Part shown: positions 44,040-52,540 of the stretch, one piece after another
Numbering within the stretch: the first letter of the stretch is position 1
Layout: each line of letters begins with the position of its first letter
Source of the DNA: Pseudomonas sp. CFBP 13711
GTDB taxonomy: Bacteria; Pseudomonadota; Gammaproteobacteria; Pseudomonadales; Pseudomonadaceae
Reading direction: 5' to 3'
Length of the DNA stretch: 64,000 nucleotides
NCBI RefSeq assembly: GCF_014842265.1
Contig: NZ_JACYVI010000005.1
Span: forward strand, 1-64,000
The notes under the pieces: generated by a model
Told to the model about the DNA's origin: nothing
Databases searched by the model: none
Seen by the model: only the letters and a program-made list of their open reading frames with translations
Program-made: the position numbers and the translations under genes

Positions 44040-45832
44040 GCGCAGCGCTGGCCGGCGAAAAGTTATCCCCAACCTTGGACAAACCCGTCGTCAGGATCGG
44101 CATCGTCGGTTGTGGCTCACGCGGGCTGACAGTGCTGGAGCGTATCTGTGCGCTGGCGATTAACACGGCTCGGCGCATCGAGGTAAACGTATTTGATCCC
44201 CAGCCTCCGGGGCCAGGTTTGCATGCCGTCGACCAGCCTGAATACCTGATGCTCAACACCGTTGCCTCGCAGATTTCGATGTTTCCAGACACGGCGGCCC
44301 TCAATGGGCATACGGGACGACAAGGGCCGAATTTTTACGAATGGTGCCTGCGTCATAAACCTGAAGAACGCAGCGTACAGCCCAATGAGTTCCTGCCGCG
44401 CCGCTGGCTAGGAGAGTATCTGGCGTGGACTTACGAGGAGGTCATTCGCAGTCTGCCGGGGAACGTGCGCGTCATTCATCATCCACACGCTGTGGATAAC
44501 ATTGAGCACACCGACATGGGCCAATTTGTTCTGTCCACAGCCGAGGTCAAGTGTTCTGTGGATTGGCTGGCAATCACAGTGGGTCATGCGCGGCGGTTGC
44601 AGCAAGATGATAAGGAACTGCCCGGAGCGTTCGCAAAAGACGCACACCTTGATTCGCGCGGTTTCAAGTTATCCACAGAAGCGGTTGGCATCGAGGGATT
44701 AGGCCTGGCCGCCATGGACGTCGTTGCCGATCTGACGGTTGGTCGCGGGGGGCAATTTCGAGAAGGAGCGGAAGGCTTGCATTACGAGCCCAGTGGACGG
44801 GAGCCGCGAATCTACATGTTCTCGCGCAGCGGTCTGCCGTACCGCACACGGCCGGACATCGTGCCTCATCGGACCTCGAATGCGGCGCTGATTTTTACAT
44901 TGTCGGCTATCGCTAATCTGCGAACGGAAAACCCTGCCGGATTGGATTTCGAGCTGCAGGTCCTGCCGTTGATAAAAGCTGAAATGCTCGCGGAATACTT
45001 CGGGATGATCGCTTCCCAAAAAGGCGAATCGGCAGTGAGGATCAAAGCGGAAGTTGCGCGCGCGTATCACTCAGGCCGGCTTGAAGCCGTGTCGGCAGAA
45101 ATGGCATCCCGTTTTGATGCGCCTCCGCTGGACGAGGCTGTGTATAACCCACGCGTGTCGACCATTGAATCTGCGGATTATCCCCAGGCCATGCGCGCTT
45201 TTATCGAGCGCGATATCGGGCAGAGCTGTTCAGGACTTGATGCAAGCCCCATCAAAGCCGCGATCGAAGTGTGGAGAAGTTGCCGTGAGCAGCTGCGTCG
45301 GGTTGTGGATAACCGAGGACTTAAAGCGGCTTCAAAAATTGTCTTCTTTGGAGAGTACGCACCCCACGTCAATCGAATGGTGGCCGGGCCGCAGAAGGAA
45401 CGTCATCAGGAGCTGCTGGCCTTGGCCGACGCGGGAGTTGTCCACTGGGTGCGGCATTCTCAAGTTATCCACAGTGCAGACGGGGTAGGGCCCAAGGTGG
45501 TTCTCGCGGGCAATCTGTCGGTGCCCTTGCATTGTATTATTAGGGCCCACGTTAGCACCGCCTGTGACAAATCGTCGCTGCCAAAGATCATTCGCTCGTT
45601 AAAGAGCATTGGAATTATCCACAGCCTGACCGAAGATGGAGAGGGCGTGCTCGTCGACAGTGAAGGCAAAGCACAACCGAATCTGTGGATAACCGGCCCT
45701 CATGTTGAAGGCTCCACTTATTACAACCACTACATCCCGTCTTCGGGCAGCTATTCCCGTGCCTTCGTCGACGCCGACCGAATCGCCCGCGAGATGTTGG
45801 GGTTGAATGTTGAGGTCAAATCGACGGTTTAG
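44030..45832 (+). CDS. Large FAD/NAD(P)-binding protein, last gene of the operon
   Basis: 600-aa protein with an N-terminal FAD/NAD(P)-binding domain of the PF13454 type (VRIGIVGCGSRGLTVLERI, then PPGPGLHAVDQPEYLMLNT) and WLAITVGHARR as a second dinucleotide-contact region. Members occur next to N-hydroxylases and siderophore-type genes but few have known reactions; a late oxidation or hydroxylation step is a guess. The coding sequence holds six perfect TTATCCACA motifs (both strands), a strong excess. AT content is somewhat higher than in the preceding genes. Confidence 0.65.
   Translation: MELSAALAGEKLSPTLDKPVVRIGIVGCGSRGLTVLERICALAINTARRIEVNVFDPQPPGPGLHAVDQPEYLMLNTVASQISMFPDTAALNGHTGRQGPNFYEWCLRHKPEERSVQPNEFLPRRWLGEYLAWTYEEVIRSLPGNVRVIHHPHAVDNIEHTDMGQFVLSTAEVKCSVDWLAITVGHARRLQQDDKELPGAFAKDAHLDSRGFKLSTEAVGIEGLGLAAMDVVADLTVGRGGQFREGAEGLHYEPSGREPRIYMFSRSGLPYRTRPDIVPHRTSNAALIFTLSAIANLRTENPAGLDFELQVLPLIKAEMLAEYFGMIASQKGESAVRIKAEVARAYHSGRLEAVSAEMASRFDAPPLDEAVYNPRVSTIESADYPQAMRAFIERDIGQSCSGLDASPIKAAIEVWRSCREQLRRVVDNRGLKAASKIVFFGEYAPHVNRMVAGPQKERHQELLALADAGVVHWVRHSQVIHSADGVGPKVVLAGNLSVPLHCIIRAHVSTACDKSSLPKIIRSLKSIGIIHSLTEDGEGVLVDSEGKAQPNLWITGPHVEGSTYYNHYIPSSGSYSRAFVDADRIAREMLGLNVEVKSTV
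44491..45692. repeat. Six perfect DnaA-box 9-mers inside a coding sequence
   Basis: TTATCCACA or its complement TGTGGATAA starts at 44491(-), 44669(+), 45304(-), 45465(+), 45615(+) and 45684(-); a one-mismatch copy (TTATCCCCA) is at 44063. Further perfect copies lie at 34275(-), 40214(-) and 42180(+). About 0.01 would be expected per 1.2 kb in random sequence. None was noticed in the 46-64 kb region. Confidence 0.7.
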
Positions 45833-45875
45833 AGGCTATCTTCAGCGCTCTACCGCATTCGCGCATGAGAGACGC

Positions 45876-46535
45876 CTAGAAAGGTTTGGTGGCGATGACC
45901 TCTAGAGCATGCTGCTGCTTCAGCATCCACGAGGCGGATGCTCTGCACCGAGCTTCTACCAGTCCGATGATGATGCAGAAGTCGGCTTGGAGATCTCGAC
46001 TGAAAATAGGTTCGTGGTGGGCAATGCGATTTCTGAGCAGTCGCACGTTGTTCAGGTTTTCAAATATCTTCTTGCGGTTTTCTGAGGTCGTATTGGCGGG
46101 CTCCAGGTTGGGAAAGACTTGGATAAGACACGAGTTCCAGATTCGATCGTCATGTCGGCTGGTAAACATTTTCTCCCAGAATACGAATTTTAGTTCGGCG
46201 ACAATCTGGCCTGCAGTGCTGCGCTTCGACTTAAGGCGCTGCAGGTCTGTTAGCGGGTTATAGCCGGGGCCTGCGCACCGAGGAAGGCTGCGTTCGAAGC
46301 CAGAACTCCATGGCCAGGAGGGTCCGTGAATTAGTTCTAATGCGTCAGCAACGGCGTTGCGAACAACGACTTCACATATATGCAGGGGTGTAAGCAGTGC
46401 GCCCGATACGCGAGCATTCCAGGCGTAAAGTGCCAAAGCCTCTTCACCCCCGAACCCGGCAGCCGCAGCCGCACTTCGATACGTTGCCATCCGAGCCGAT
46501 GAGAGGGCGGTCGAGACAGCGCAGGCTTTTTGCAT
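45876..46535 (-). CDS. Abi-like protein with HEPN-type motif
   Basis: Abi-family protein: N-terminal ALYAWNARVSGALLTPLHICEVVVRNAV and the C-terminal RNRIAHHEP, an R-x4-H signature found in HEPN RNases. Such proteins are often abortive-infection or toxin components, but many solitary copies are uncharacterised. The start was set at 46535 because family members begin shortly before the ATYR segment; an upstream ATG at 46595, close to GGGGGGAGG, would add 20 residues and is possible. No antitoxin partner is adjacent. It converges on the biosynthetic operon with 43 bases between. Confidence 0.7.
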   Translation of the reverse strand: MQKACAVSTALSSARMATYRSAAAAAGFGGEEALALYAWNARVSGALLTPLHICEVVVRNAVADALELIHGPSWPWSSGFERSLPRCAGPGYNPLTDLQRLKSKRSTAGQIVAELKFVFWEKMFTSRHDDRIWNSCLIQVFPNLEPANTTSENRKKIFENLNNVRLLRNRIAHHEPIFSRDLQADFCIIIGLVEARCRASASWMLKQQHALEVIATKPF

Positions 46536-46628
46536 TGACTTGATAAACCTATGTCCATATAGTTTTTTCACTAGCCACGGGACACGCGGGTGCATGCACC
46601 TCCCCCCGAGGACAGACGAAGTAACAAG

Positions 46629-46656
46629 AACCCCACCTCACGGTGGGGTTTTTTTT
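46629..46656. terminator. Rho-independent terminator, possibly bidirectional
   Basis: AACCCCACC, loop TCAC, GGTGGGGTT followed by a run of T on the plus strand; the minus strand has a weaker T-rich tail. It should end the leftward solute-binding-protein transcript about 90 bases after its stop, and would also stop any rightward reading. A perfect palindrome GGTGCATGCACC lies close by, at about 46590. Confidence 0.8.
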
Positions 46657-46745
46657 GAGGTCGGCATTGTACTTTCCAGATCTGGGATGCGCGCTGTCTA
46701 CTATTCCAAGGTTACAAAATGGCTGGCTCATCGATCGGGCTGCTT

Positions 46746-47507
46746 TCACTTCGCCCCCTGCATCCCCGGCAAATACTTGCGTCGAATGCGCTCCAGCTCC
46801 CCCGTCTTGCTCAGGCTGTCGATCGCGCTATTGATCCGCGGCAACCACGAGGCGTATTGCGGCTGGAGCTTAAATACCAGCGGCGCTTCGCTGAGTCGTG
46901 CGCCCTGGGCGAACTGGCCGGGATCGAGGTCATTGCTTGAAATCAGCTCATCAAAGATGTCGTCGACCATGGCGATGGCGTCGACGCGTTTGCTCTGGAG
47001 CAGCTTGATCAGCGCTTCGTCCTTCGAGGTTTCCAGTCGGGTCAGGCGGCGCTGCTCGATGGCCGGGTCGAGTGCCCGGTAGTTGTAGCCCCGAACCATG
47101 CCGATGGTCAGGTGTTCCAGTTGGGCGATGGTCTGGCTGCGGGCAGGGTGGTCGGCCAGAAAGTACAGGTGCTCTCTAACCGTGGAATAGGGCTTGGAGA
47201 ACACGTATCGACGTTGCTCCTCGGGGCTGTTCCAGATCAGTGCGTCGGCGTAATTGATATCGATCTCGCCCTTGCGCAGCATCGACTGCAGGCGATTGAC
47301 CGGGTAGCTGACGAAGGTAACGTCCAGGTTGGCCAGCTTCGTCACGCGTCGCGCGATGTCGATGGAGATCCCCGCCAGATGGCCGTCCTTGTCCTCGTAG
47401 GCATACGGCTTCCACTGAGCTCCGCCCGCGACGTACGGCTCAGCCACGGCTGGCAGCATGAGCAGCCCGAGCAGACTGCCAACGATGAATCTTCCCCGAA
47501 GCCCCAT
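46746..47507 (-). CDS. Periplasmic solute-binding protein, amino-acid type (SBP_bac_3)
   Basis: A signal peptide (MGLRGRFIVGSLLGLLMLPAVA) precedes a two-lobe binding protein: GAQWKPYAYEDKDGHLAGISIDIARRV, then KGEIDINYADALIW. 253 aa. No ABC permease or ATPase gene is adjacent, so it may be an orphan receptor or serve a distant transporter. A terminator lies downstream. Confidence 0.85.
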   Translation of the reverse strand: MGLRGRFIVGSLLGLLMLPAVAEPYVAGGAQWKPYAYEDKDGHLAGISIDIARRVTKLANLDVTFVSYPVNRLQSMLRKGEIDINYADALIWNSPEEQRRYVFSKPYSTVREHLYFLADHPARSQTIAQLEHLTIGMVRGYNYRALDPAIEQRRLTRLETSKDEALIKLLQSKRVDAIAMVDDIFDELISSNDLDPGQFAQGARLSEAPLVFKLQPQYASWLPRINSAIDSLSKTGELERIRRKYLPGMQGAK

Positions 47508-47603
47508 ACGTTCCTCCGGCAGCGTGTCTGCCCCAAGCCGTAAGGTAGCAGTAAGACATGTCCAGAAAATGTCGTATTGCCACTATCTGAATCTACCGCA
47601 CAT

Positions 47604-47635
47604 AAAAAAACCCGCGCTGACAGGTCAGGCGGGTT
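47604..47635 (-). terminator. Terminator of the glycoside hydrolase transcript
   Basis: On the minus strand, AACCCGCC...GGCGGGTT-like stem (plus strand AACCCGC at 47609 and GCGGGTT at 47629) followed by seven T. It lies 30 bases beyond the stop of the leftward glycoside hydrolase gene. Confidence 0.82.
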
Positions 47636-47665
47636 GGAACAGGTGCGGTCTTAAGGCGTCGCGGC

Positions 47666-48949
47666 TCAGGCGTCAGGGCTTAGGCGAATGATTTTCGGAA
47701 ACTCCGTCAGCGTCAGCCGGGCCGAGCAGCGCTGGGCGTCGCACACCCACTGCTGCGGGGAGTCGGTCATGCCCTTGTCCGGTGTCTGCGTGTCGAGGAT
47801 GCGCACCGGCTTGTTTTTCATGGCGGGGGCGCTGATGGTGACTTCGTGCTCGCGACCGCTGACCCACGCCACCAAAATGCGCTCGCGGCCATTGCTGAAT
47901 GCCAATTGGAAGACGCCGTCGGACTGCAGGCTGTTTGCCGGCTCGTAGGTGAACTGAGGCAGATAAGGGCTGATGGCCTTCAGTACGGAATAAGCCGGTT
48001 TCGCACGGAGATCGGCCTCAAGCAGGCCAAAGTTGTGCTCCTGCTCGTTGCGGTTGGTGCCATCGTTGATCAGGTCATACCACCACATGCCTTTGACATT
48101 CGGCACGGTGCGGATGAGGAAGTACGCGCGCGCCAGGTACGCAGACTGGCGCTCGGCGCTGACGCCGCAGTTGCCATTGTGGCTAGGCCAGCTCATCTCG
48201 GTCAGATACAGCGGCACCGGCCTCCCAACCTTGGTGCTGATTCGACGGTCCAAGTCACGCATCCAGCCGATCCAGCTTTCCGGCGTGTTGCGGTAGCTGC
48301 CTTCGCAGTGCACGTATGGGTGCAGGGAGATGCCATCGGCGTACTTCATCACCCCTGCAGCCAGGATACGGTCGACGAAGCCACTCTTGATGCCCATGGT
48401 CGTTACGGCGCCAGCGAGTACCAGCGCCTGGGGATTGTTCTTGCGAACGATTGGTGCCGCGTCACGGACCAGCGTGACGTAGTCATTGCTCAGGCGCGGA
48501 TCGGTCGGGCCGTCAAGGTCCCACTCGTTCCAGACCTCATAGAACCTGACCGGACTGCCCAACTGGCGGGTGAGGTAGTCCACGTATTTCAGGTACGGAA
48601 TCTTGACCGCAGGTATGCGCGGCTTTGCGCCCCCTTGATATGAGCTGCCGTAGCCGAGAATGACCATCGGTGTGAGATTCAGTCCCTTGGCAGTGCTCAG
48701 CCATGCGCGCCAAGGCGCAATGATCTGCATCTGGCCGCGCACAGGTTCGGCCGTAGACCAGAAGGCGTCATCGCGAATGGACGTGACGCCCGCCACGCTT
48801 GCCATCTGAAGGCTGCGCAGCGGTTGCCCGGTGTTATTCATTGAATGGGTAGCGACGCCGACGATAAACGGCTCGGCCAGGGCGACATTGGCCGCGCACA
48901 GGGCGGCCATCAGTGCCAGGCCGCTCAGGCCGATGCTGCGAAAGCTCAT
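47666..48949 (-). CDS. Secreted PslG-like glycoside hydrolase
   Basis: A signal peptide (MSFRSIGLSGLALMAALCAANVALA) is followed by a TIM-barrel hydrolase of the GH39/PslG type. The acid/base is the Glu in FYEVWNEWD and the nucleophile the Glu in LYLTEMSWPS; VMKYADGISLHPYVH is a further conserved strand. 427 aa, close to PslG of P. aeruginosa, which cleaves Psl exopolysaccharide. Psl biosynthesis genes are not present; an O-antigen-ligase-like membrane gene precedes it by 13 bases and is co-transcribed. It probably trims a different exopolysaccharide. Confidence 0.8.
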   Translation of the reverse strand: MSFRSIGLSGLALMAALCAANVALAEPFIVGVATHSMNNTGQPLRSLQMASVAGVTSIRDDAFWSTAEPVRGQMQIIAPWRAWLSTAKGLNLTPMVILGYGSSYQGGAKPRIPAVKIPYLKYVDYLTRQLGSPVRFYEVWNEWDLDGPTDPRLSNDYVTLVRDAAPIVRKNNPQALVLAGAVTTMGIKSGFVDRILAAGVMKYADGISLHPYVHCEGSYRNTPESWIGWMRDLDRRISTKVGRPVPLYLTEMSWPSHNGNCGVSAERQSAYLARAYFLIRTVPNVKGMWWYDLINDGTNRNEQEHNFGLLEADLRAKPAYSVLKAISPYLPQFTYEPANSLQSDGVFQLAFSNGRERILVAWVSGREHEVTISAPAMKNKPVRILDTQTPDKGMTDSPQQWVCDAQRCSARLTLTEFPKIIRLSPDA

Positions 48950-48962
48950 GGGATTGCCTCGG

Positions 48963-50267
48963 TCAACTCAGGCCCGGGAGGCCGTTCCACGTGGGCAACT
49001 CATGGGGCTTTGGGGCCCGCAGTCTGCCCCGCGATTTCATGGCCAGTGCATGGCCGATTGCCATGCCCAGAAACATATTCGCGAGGGTAACTTCCAGCGT
49101 ATCGGTCGTCCAGCTGACAATGCAGATACAAAAACTCGTCACCAGCAACGCCTTGCCATAACGGCTGACACTGTCGGCCAGGATGAAAAACAACGGGATG
49201 TGCAGGGCGTAGAGAAACAGTCCGACCAGGCCAAACGTCGCCCACAGGTACACCACGGTGCTGTCGGACACCATGAAGATGTCGGCGCCGACAACTGGGA
49301 AAGCGGCGACGGCACTGCCAACCAGCCCGAAGCCCACACCCGTGAGCGTTCGGTCCTCCTCCATCAGCGTCCGAATGACGTTGGGCCAGGTGTTGATCAG
49401 CCGGTCGTAGATGGACGCTAGCGAACTGGTGGCCGAGATCTTGTTGGCATCGAAGTCGGTCATCATTGCCACGAAGGGCAGTGACATGCCGAGTACAACC
49501 GCAACAACGATGGTCGCCCGTACTGTCCAGCGAAACCGCAACATCACCAGCAGACCCGTTCCGCCGATGAACGCTAATGCTGGCGCCTTGCTGGTGGTCA
49601 ATATCACCCCGGCCAGACCGATCACGCAGACCACCAGCCCCAGCAACTTCGAGCGCAGGGTCGCCATCAGGTACAGACTGAGAATCGAGATGATGATGGC
49701 CAGTGAGCTGGAGATTCGCGCAAATCCGGCCGGGCGGTCCATGTCTTCGGAGGTCCATGCGGTATTGGCGCTTAGCTCGGTGCCGCCGACGGTGTAGCTG
49801 TAGCCCTTCCACGGCAGATTGACGTACCGGTCGAGGGCAATGCCGCCCAGCGAAGCCAGCAGACAGAAGGCAATCGCCCACATGAACAGGCGCTTGTGGC
49901 GAATGATCTGGTCACCGCAGGCGATCCCGAAGAGCAGCGGGCTGATCCCGTACAGCGCAAATGCGAAATTCCCGGCCTGAGCGCCATTCAACGCTGCCCA
50001 TCCCGCTGACAGCAACAGCACCAGCAGGCTCAACCAGACGCCCGGCCCGGCTTTGAAGCTGCGCAGCTCCAGTGCGAAGAACAGCAGGCAGGCGACCTTC
50101 GGGGCGTAGAGCAATACGGAGATCCCTGCCTGATCCAGATAGAAACGCAGAGCCCCGTTGAAGGTCTCGACCAGCATCAGGCTGATCGCGACCAGCGCGA
50201 TCGCCGTGGATTTATCGAATGAAAGTAAAGAAGGTTTTTCAACGTAGACGGGGGAAGTCGACATCAT
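48963..50267 (-). CDS. O-antigen ligase / Wzy-like membrane protein
   Basis: Integral membrane protein with about 10-12 hydrophobic segments and a large periplasmic loop (WKGYSYTVGGTELSANTAWTSEDMDRP) preceding RISSSLAIIISILSLYLM; the GVGFGLVGSAVAAFP loop resembles the Wzy_C region. 434 aa. Such proteins polymerise or transfer polysaccharide units. It forms a two-gene transcript with the PslG-like hydrolase; glycosyltransferases of the locus, if any, lie elsewhere. Confidence 0.78.
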   Translation of the reverse strand: MMSTSPVYVEKPSLLSFDKSTAIALVAISLMLVETFNGALRFYLDQAGISVLLYAPKVACLLFFALELRSFKAGPGVWLSLLVLLLSAGWAALNGAQAGNFAFALYGISPLLFGIACGDQIIRHKRLFMWAIAFCLLASLGGIALDRYVNLPWKGYSYTVGGTELSANTAWTSEDMDRPAGFARISSSLAIIISILSLYLMATLRSKLLGLVVCVIGLAGVILTTSKAPALAFIGGTGLLVMLRFRWTVRATIVVAVVLGMSLPFVAMMTDFDANKISATSSLASIYDRLINTWPNVIRTLMEEDRTLTGVGFGLVGSAVAAFPVVGADIFMVSDSTVVYLWATFGLVGLFLYALHIPLFFILADSVSRYGKALLVTSFCICIVSWTTDTLEVTLANMFLGMAIGHALAMKSRGRLRAPKPHELPTWNGLPGLS

Positions 50268-50639
50268 GTGCAGCCCCTCGGGAGCATTTGTACGTGTGAT
50301 AAGCGTCAGCGTGCGAGCAGGCCGCCAGGCGAATAAACGCTACCGCCCAGCCAAGCAGCAATAACCGTCGATGGCGTGCAGTGGCGATGATTTGGGTGAT
50401 CGCAGCGGGGGAGGAGGAGGGCGTTTCGGTCCCCTCGCGAGCGGTGCGACAGGGATATATCAGCCGCAGATTGGAGGGCTGTCAATCAATTAGTCAAATT
50501 TACGGACATATTTAATGATGGCTAAATATCTGTATTCGTAACTTATTGATTTATATAGCAGATAGAAAATTGACGCTGTTAAAAGGAGAAGAAGTCCTAG
50601 CCTGTTGGCCACTATCTATGACTCATTTTCGTTACAAGT
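50268..50639. other. Intergenic region, promoter side of polysaccharide genes
   Basis: About 370 bases, AT-rich from 50480 to 50580 (promoter-like) for the leftward O-antigen-ligase-like gene. No open frame with support on either strand. Confidence 0.45.
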
Positions 50640-50681
50640 ACGGCGTATCCACCGCTGAATATCCAGCGGCTGATACGCCGT
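50640..50681. terminator. Two-tier hairpin after opgD
   Basis: Outer stem ACGGCGTATC/GATACGCCGT and inner stem CCGCTG/CAGCGG with loop AATATC. It lies 45 bases beyond the stop of the leftward opgD gene. The T-tract is missing, so it may be a stabilising 3' structure and not a classical terminator. Confidence 0.5.
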
Positions 50682-50726
50682 TTCGTGAGCAAGCTTGAAT
50701 CCCGTTACGTCCTTAGTCGATCAAAC

Positions 50727-52346
50727 TCAGGTGTAGCGGCGCTTGTCCGGTGCGGGCGGGAAGTACTGGTACAGCCAGGTCTCGCTCAACGTGCGATCAC
50801 CGGTTTTGATGAACATGCGCATCTCCACGGGCTCTACGGAGTCGCTGGTCGGGTACCAATCGAAGGTCACGCGGAACCCCTTGATGTCCGGCAGCACCAG
50901 CACATTGAAATCCTGGACTTTGCCGTGTGACACAGTGACCACCGGCTCGATGCCCGAACCTTCCGGCAACCGGTCCAGCCCGCCGCCGTTGAAGTCCACG
51001 GCAAAACGCCGCGCCCAGACTTCCGGGTAATGCTCGCCCGGAGCCCAGCCTTCGATGAAACCGCCCATGCCTGAACGCGTCGCGTACACTTGAGCCAGCG
51101 GTGTGCTGACCGGGGGCAGCGGGCTCCAGTAAAGCTTGTAGCCGTAGTTCATCGACATCCCGGCCTTGACTGGCACTTTCGGGTTCCAGAACGCGACGAT
51201 GTTATCCAGGGTTTCGCCCGTGGTCGGCAGTTCCAGCAGATCGATGGAGCCCTCGCCCCATGCCGTTGTCGGCTCGACCCACAGGCTCGGCCTGCGGTGG
51301 TACCAGTCCACGGTGTCCTGATAGGTCTTGAAGTCGTGGTCGGTCTGCACCAGACCGAAGCCTTTCGGGTCTTTGTCGGCGAAGGCGTTGAACTGGATCT
51401 TGGCCGGATTATTGAGCGGGCGGCAGATCCATTCGCCATTGCCGCGCCACATCGCCAGCCGGTCGGAGTCGTGGATTTCCGGGTGGAGCGTGTCGCACAT
51501 GCGGCGTTCGTGAGTGCCGCAGCTGAACATGCTGGTCATGGTCGCAATGCCCAACTGCTCGATGTCCGCCCGCGCATTGATGTGCGCGTCGATGTCCATC
51601 ACCACGCGGTCAGCCTGGCAATCGATATCGAAGCGATACGCGCCCGTCGCACTGGGGGAGTCCAGCAGCGCGTACACGACAAAACGTGTGGCGTCCTTAG
51701 TCGGCTTCTCGAACCAGAATTGTGTGAAGTCAGGGAATTCTTCAGGACTGTGGGCGTAGGTGTCGATCGCCAGACCCCGTGCGGAGAGGCCGTATTGCTT
51801 GTTGCTGTCGATGGCGCGGAAGTAGCTGGCGCCCAGGAACGACAGGATGTCGTTGATGGCAATCTCGGGGGCTTTGAACAATTTGAAACCAGCAAAGCCC
51901 AGGTCGCCCTTGAGCTGACTCTGGTCGATGCGACTGGCTTCGTAGTTGAACAGCTCGGGACGGAAATGCACTTCACGCGCCTGCTGGGTGGCCGGGTCGA
52001 CGCTGTACATGCGCACCGGGGTCTTGAAGCCCGCGCCGACGTGGAAGAAATGCACGTCCAGTTGGCCTTTCACGTCATTCCACAGTGAATGGCCGGCGTC
52101 GTACTTGATCGCGTTGAATTGCTGGGGCGTCATGTTCGCCAGGGTTGGCGGCAGGTTCTGCTTGGTGCTGACGTAAGGCTTGCCGGCCATCTGCTTGGCG
52201 TTGTCCTGCAAGGTCTTGAAGTCAAAGTGTTCGATGTCGCCATCGGCGGCCGCTGCCAGCGCGCCTGCCGCATAAAGACCTGAGGCGGGTAGCGCGCTAT
52301 AGGCTGCCAGCGCCATGGACGCTTTCAAGAGATTCCTGCGATTCAT
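50727..52346 (-). CDS. opgD: Glucan biosynthesis protein D (OpgD/MdoD)
   Basis: Periplasmic protein shaping osmoregulated periplasmic glucans. The Tat signal [20 protein letters not shown] is typical of OpgD (OpgG has a Sec signal). The OpgG/D beta-sandwich domain is recognisable from [20 protein letters not shown] to the C-terminal [17 protein letters not shown]. 539 aa. GAGG lies nine bases before the chosen ATG; the reading frame stays open upstream, but the Tat signal fixes the start. Confidence 0.93.
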   Translation of the reverse strand: MNRRNLLKASMALAAYSALPASGLYAAGALAAAADGDIEHFDFKTLQDNAKQMAGKPYVSTKQNLPPTLANMTPQQFNAIKYDAGHSLWNDVKGQLDVHFFHVGAGFKTPVRMYSVDPATQQAREVHFRPELFNYEASRIDQSQLKGDLGFAGFKLFKAPEIAINDILSFLGASYFRAIDSNKQYGLSARGLAIDTYAHSPEEFPDFTQFWFEKPTKDATRFVVYALLDSPSATGAYRFDIDCQADRVVMDIDAHINARADIEQLGIATMTSMFSCGTHERRMCDTLHPEIHDSDRLAMWRGNGEWICRPLNNPAKIQFNAFADKDPKGFGLVQTDHDFKTYQDTVDWYHRRPSLWVEPTTAWGEGSIDLLELPTTGETLDNIVAFWNPKVPVKAGMSMNYGYKLYWSPLPPVSTPLAQVYATRSGMGGFIEGWAPGEHYPEVWARRFAVDFNGGGLDRLPEGSGIEPVVTVSHGKVQDFNVLVLPDIKGFRVTFDWYPTSDSVEPVEMRMFIKTGDRTLSETWLYQYFPPAPDKRRYT

Positions 52347-52540
52347 ATGGTGAAGCCTCTGAAGATGCTGTGCCTTCCTGCACAAAAAAGTGCGCTTTCC
52401 CAATCCTTGCCGAACGCAAATTACCAACAAACAGATAACAATCTCGGCATCTTGTTCGCGCAAAGGGAAAAAAATCGTTTCAGGGCATCACCGATTTCGC
52501 TTCAACGTGTTGCTTGATCGGCCGATTTTGGCGGCGCATT

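Noticed and set aside
46530..46656. Small RNA ending at the strong terminator
   Set aside because: The palindrome and terminator invite this, but no clear promoter is visible and the terminator is explained by the leftward solute-binding-protein gene.
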